From NCBI GenBank assembly GCA_900766395.1, contig CAAFWB010000058.1:1-10208 (forward strand): a DNA stretch of 10,208 bases, read 5' to 3'. The translations under genes were made by a program, and so were the position numbers. This document shows positions 8,329 through 10,208 of the stretch, in pieces (position 1 is the first letter of the stretch; each line of letters begins with the position of its first letter). The notes under the pieces are model-generated. The model searched no databases and was not told where the DNA came from. It worked only from the letters and a program-made list of their open reading frames with translations. This DNA is from Clostridia bacterium (GTDB lineage Bacteria; Bacillota; Clostridia; Christensenellales; UBA1242).

Positions 8329-8534
8329 TGAAAAAGAAAAAAATGGTTTTCACAAAAGATAGCACAATCGGAGATGTTGTTGAATACAACGAAGATTTGG
8401 CAGATATTCTCATGGGATTTGGAATGCACTGCTTTGGTTGCCCAATGAGCCAAATGGAAACATTGGAAGAAGCTGCGCAAGCCCATGACATTGACCTTGA
8501 GCTTATGCTTGAAAAACTCAACGAAAACGCATAA
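8328..8534 (+). CDS. DUF1858 / hybrid-cluster-associated CxxC protein
   Basis: 68 residues: a Lys-rich start, then TIGDVVEYNEDLADILMGFG, then MHCFGCPMSQMETLEEAAQA, then a short helix. This fits the small DUF1858 family, whose members carry a CxxC pair (here C35 and C38) and are often called hybrid-cluster-protein-associated redox disulfide domains. The length is normal for a stand-alone member. A role in thiol redox or metal handling is inferred from the family, and no hybrid cluster protein gene is visible here. The ATG at 8328 shares its A with the upstream TAA stop, and AGGAG (8316-8320) lies seven bases upstream inside the previous gene. An in-frame ATG at 8343 is less well placed. Confidence 0.92.
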   Translation: MKKKKMVFTKDSTIGDVVEYNEDLADILMGFGMHCFGCPMSQMETLEEAAQAHDIDLELMLEKLNENA

Positions 8535-8641
8535 TTGATATTCTTTTTTGGAGTCAAAAAAGAATCAAAAAACCTTTGGGGCGGTGCAAGCCCCAAACCC
8601 TGGCGCCCTTGGCGGAGCAGGGCATGAGGTCAACAAAAAAC

Positions 8642-8697
8642 AAAACGCAAAAGGATTTTGTCAATTTTGAGGACAAAATCTTTTTCTTTTGCGTTTT
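8642..8697 (+). terminator. Terminator-like nested hairpin inside copy 2
   Basis: The inner stem GATTTTGTC (8654-8662) with GACAAAATC (8672-8680) is followed by TTTTT, C, TTTT, so it could stop transcripts of the SPFH-DUF1858 operon. As in copy 1 it sits within a 12-bp outer stem, which would compete with use of the T-run for termination. Confidence 0.5.
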
Positions 8698-8719
8698 TGA
8701 TTTTTGTGTTGCATGAAAC

Positions 8720-8778
8720 AAAAAATTTGTCAAGAGTAAAATGAATTTGAGTGTGTTCGCACTCAAACTCTTGACAAA
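8720..8778 (-). terminator. Long central hairpin of copy 2, terminator-like on the minus strand
   Basis: TTTGTCAAGAG (8726-8736) pairs with CTCTTGACAAA (8768-8778). Inside it TTTGAGTG (8746-8753) pairs with CACTCAAA (8760-8767), with a nine-base bulge on the left. On the plus strand no T-run follows. On the minus strand the stem is followed by six T's (8725-8720), as in an intrinsic terminator, but I see no minus-strand gene it would serve. Confidence 0.45.
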
Positions 8779-8952
8779 TCTTCCGTTCCATTCGGTTTTG
8801 CTAATAACAAGAGTTAAGGCAAAGAATGCTTAACTCTTTGCTTATTTGTTGTTGGTTTATAACATTATTCAAACAATTCTTCTAAAACGGATGCAACGTG
8901 AAATGAATTTGAGAACGATGTTTTCAAAAACTTGTTGTTTTATAAAATTTAA

Positions 8953-8981
8953 TTGTTTATTATTTATTTATATATTATTAT
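8953..8981 (+). promoter_or_regulatory. Possible promoter giving a leaderless transcript of the pseudouridine synthase gene
   Basis: TTGTTT (8953-8958) and TATTAT (8976-8981, five of six -10 bases) are 17 bases apart. Transcription would begin around 8988-8989, at the ATG itself. The region is almost pure A/T, so chance matches are likely. An alternative -10 TATAAA lies at 8941-8946. Confidence 0.35.
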
Positions 8982-8988
8982 ATTAAAT

Positions 8989-9834
8989 ATGGAAAAAGTG
9001 GAGTTTGAAAACAAAAAACAATGTTCTTTGAAGAGTGCACTCATGCAGGAAGTTCCTGGCATGACAAATTCTCTCGTTCTTCATATGTTTAAACGCAAAG
9101 ATGTTTTGGTTGACGGAGTTAGGCAAAACAAAGATGTCGAACTTTTGGGCGGGGAGCAAATCCGTTGTTATTTTGATTCAATACAACTAAAAAACAAATA
9201 CGAAATTTTGTTTGAAGACAAAAATATTTTGATTGTGAACAAGGCGAGAGGCATTGAAGTTTGCGACGGAGATGAGAATGTTGAAAAGTTGTTGAATGCA
9301 AGTGGAGTGAAGTGCTGGGCGGTTCATCGCATTGACAGAAACACAGAAGGTTTGGTTTTGTTTGCAAAAAACATTTTATCAAAAAACATTCTTGAGAAGG
9401 CGATAAAAGACAAATCACAAATTAAGAAAACTTATGTTTGTGAAGTTGTTGGCAGCCCGCAATTTGAACATATTGTTGATGAAAAGTATTTGGTTAAAGA
9501 TGCAAAAAAATCTGTTGTCAAGATATATCCTCATGAGGTTGCTGGTGCTTATAAGATTATGACTGAATTTGAAGTTTTGAATAGACTTGAAAACTCAACC
9601 ATTTTGAAGGCTACTTTGTTCACTGGAAGAACGCATCAAATCAGAGCGCACCTGAGTTTTTTGGGTTATCCGATTGTGGGGGATGGCAAATATGGCGACT
9701 ATGAAACGAACCGAAAGTTGCGTGCGAAAACTCAACATTTAACAGCAGCGCGAATTGATTTTTGTTTGAAAGATGAGAACTTGTCCTATCTTAATGACAA
9801 ACACTTTGAAACGAAGCCAACTTGGCTTTGTTAA
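8989..9834 (+). CDS. RluA/RluD-family RNA pseudouridine synthase
   Basis: 281 residues from the ATG at 8989. It converts uridine to pseudouridine in RNA, most likely 23S rRNA, although the target site cannot be read from sequence. Residues 1-62 form an S4-like RNA-binding region (VLHMFKRKDVLVDGVRQNKD). The catalytic domain starts near 71 (YEILFEDKNILIVNKARGIE). The signature HRIDRNTEGLVLFAK has the catalytic Asp at residue 116. The second conserved block, FTGRTHQIRAHL then GYPIVGDGKYG, spans about 211-234. HRID instead of HRLD, and Glu after Thr instead of Ser, are tolerated variations. A TTG at 8953 is also in frame, but it would add 12 mostly hydrophobic residues encoded by near-pure A/T and has no ribosome binding site. 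The ATG also lacks one, which suggests leaderless or weak initiation. The next gene begins 44 bases downstream. Confidence 0.93.
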   Translation: MEKVEFENKKQCSLKSALMQEVPGMTNSLVLHMFKRKDVLVDGVRQNKDVELLGGEQIRCYFDSIQLKNKYEILFEDKNILIVNKARGIEVCDGDENVEKLLNASGVKCWAVHRIDRNTEGLVLFAKNILSKNILEKAIKDKSQIKKTYVCEVVGSPQFEHIVDEKYLVKDAKKSVVKIYPHEVAGAYKIMTEFEVLNRLENSTILKATLFTGRTHQIRAHLSFLGYPIVGDGKYGDYETNRKLRAKTQHLTAARIDFCLKDENLSYLNDKHFETKPTWLC

Positions 9835-9860
9835 CACAAAATTGGATTTTTTCATATATA
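9831..9860 (+). promoter_or_regulatory. Weak promoter candidate before the ferritin-like gene
   Basis: TTAACA (9831-9836, five of six -35 bases, overlapping the previous stop codon) lies 18 bases from TATATA (9855-9860). If used, transcription would begin near 9867, just before the ribosome binding site. The -10 match is modest; read-through from the pseudouridine synthase gene is the alternative. Confidence 0.3.
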
Positions 9861-9862
9861 GT

Positions 9863-9883
9863 ACCACAGGAGTTTTTTGTGGT
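9863..9883 (+). promoter_or_regulatory. Hairpin enclosing the start region of the ferritin-like gene
   Basis: ACCACA (9863-9868) is the exact complement of TGTGGT (9878-9883). The GTG start codon (9879-9881) lies in the right arm. Most of the AGGAG ribosome binding site (9868-9872) lies in the loop. Folding would hide the start codon. A transcript starting near 9867 would lack the left arm and escape this. Confidence 0.45.
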
Positions 9884-10208
9884 TATCGGTTTTGAAGATG
9901 ATTTTGGGAGCTATCCCAAACTAAAAAAACAAAATGCAAATTCCTACTACTTGGGACTTGTTCAAAACTTGTATGCTGGGAGTGAAGGGGAACTTGCTTG
10001 TTTTCTTCAAGCGACATATCAATTTCAAGTGCTTGAAGACTATGACCAAGAAATTGTTGACACTCTCAAAAAGATTGCCGAGCAAGACCAAAAACATCTG
10101 TCGATTCTTTCGCATATAATTCTCATGCTTGGCGGAAATCCAAAGTTTTTGAATGCGCAAAATAAATGGTTTTCAACTCGCGAAATCGACTATGTTCAAG
10201 GCATAAAA
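9879..10208 (+). CDS. Ferritin-like protein, 3' end beyond the window
   Basis: 110 residues are visible, open to the last base. The pattern matches a clostridial ferritin-like (bacterioferritin / manganese-catalase-like) family: a short start with SYPKL, a first helix (about 22-50) with YAG, then E38 in GELACFLQATYQ, and a second helix (about 58-84) with IAEQDQKHLSIL, ending in LGGNPKF. In related proteins these helices carry Glu and ExxH ligands for a di-metal site and act in iron storage or peroxide removal. Here the second motif reads D70-Q-K-H73, with Asp where Glu is usual. The remaining helices lie outside the window. The GTG start is chosen because AGGAG (9868-9872) is six bases upstream and the family-like sequence begins right after it. 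No other in-frame start fits as well. Confidence 0.82.
   Translation, partial: MVIGFEDDFGSYPKLKKQNANSYYLGLVQNLYAGSEGELACFLQATYQFQVLEDYDQEIVDTLKKIAEQDQKHLSILSHIILMLGGNPKFLNAQNKWFSTREIDYVQGIK

Larger units (their letters stand above)
8540..8838. repeat. Structured intergenic element, copy 2
   Basis: This 299-nt element begins five bases after the DUF1858 stop codon and has the same hairpin order as copy 1. H1: 8540-8549 with 8556-8565, same GGAGTC loop. H2: TTTGGGGC (8575-8582) with GCCCCAAA (8590-8597). H3: CCCTG (8598-8602) with CAGGG (8618-8622), enclosing CGCC/GGCG. H4: AAAACGCAAAAG (8642-8653) with its exact complement at 8686-8697, enclosing a 9-bp stem (8654-8662 with 8672-8680). H5: 8726-8736 with 8768-8778, enclosing 8746-8753 with 8760-8767. 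H6: AAGAGTTAAG (8809-8818) with CTTAACTCTT (8829-8838). AAGAGTTAAGGCAAA and AAATCTT are identical to copy 1 at matching places. Bases 8839-8952 hold nothing I can support beyond a 13-base direct repeat of 8739-8751 at 8901-8913. Confidence 0.85.

Noticed and set aside
6805..8838. CRISPR array or tRNA genes in the structured intergenic regions
   Set aside because: There are only two long copies and no regular short repeats or spacers. None of the hairpin sets forms a cloverleaf with a GTTCRA T-loop and a CCA-side acceptor.
8739..8913. 13-base direct repeat (8739-8751 and 8901-8913) as ends of a mobile element
   Set aside because: The sequence between contains no transposase and ends within shared repeat sequence. 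A 13-base AT-rich match can arise by chance or partial duplication.
8953..8988. TTG at 8953 as the start of the pseudouridine synthase
   Set aside because: It would add 12 mostly hydrophobic residues from near-pure A/T sequence with no ribosome binding site, and the family-like sequence starts only after the ATG at 8989.

Overview
The window is an AT-rich bacterial segment that looks like part of an uncultured, gut-type member of the Bacillota (Clostridia). The basis is the strong AGGAG-type ribosome binding sites, sigma-A-like promoters, a small CxxC protein of the DUF1858 / hybrid-cluster-associated type, a double PRC-barrel protein, and a ferritin-like protein of a kind common in Clostridia. 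The lineage is inferred, not shown. The first 19 bases match the 3' end of the Illumina TruSeq read-2 adapter, so the window begins at a contig end and the first gene is truncated there.

Layout. Bases 20-3707: the C-terminal ~1,228 residues of a very large exported protein with Ig-like strand repeats, ending in one membrane helix and a short basic tail. Bases 3782-6001: a polytopic membrane protein resembling VirB6/TrbL-type channel subunits, with its own promoter. A perfect bidirectional terminator follows (6014-6041). Bases 6068-6754, minus strand: a PRC-barrel protein. Bases 6755-7350 hold no gene but carry a structured repeat (copy 1) and a second GC-rich repeat. Bases 7351-8534: a two-gene operon encoding an SPFH-like protein with a C-terminal zinc ribbon and a DUF1858 protein, overlapping by one base. 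Bases 8535-8988 hold copy 2 of the structured repeat. Bases 8989-9834: an RluA/RluD-family pseudouridine synthase. Bases 9879-10208: the start of a ferritin-like protein, cut by the window end.

The most unusual feature is the pair of ~300-nt intergenic elements (6805-7111 and 8540-8838). They lie in the same orientation on either side of the SPFH-DUF1858 operon. Both carry the same ordered series of hairpins. Where the two copies differ in the stems, the changes are mostly compensatory: single pair swaps in hairpins 1-3, and seven of twelve pairs changed in the long fourth stem with pairing intact. A central module has been replaced by unrelated sequence that still forms a hairpin. I do not recognise this element; it behaves like a structured RNA or a palindromic mobile repeat.

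The large surface protein and the VirB6-like protein may belong to one cell-envelope or type IV secretion locus that continues to the left, but no ATPase or relaxase is visible here to prove it. The other genes are ordinary accessory or housekeeping genes.
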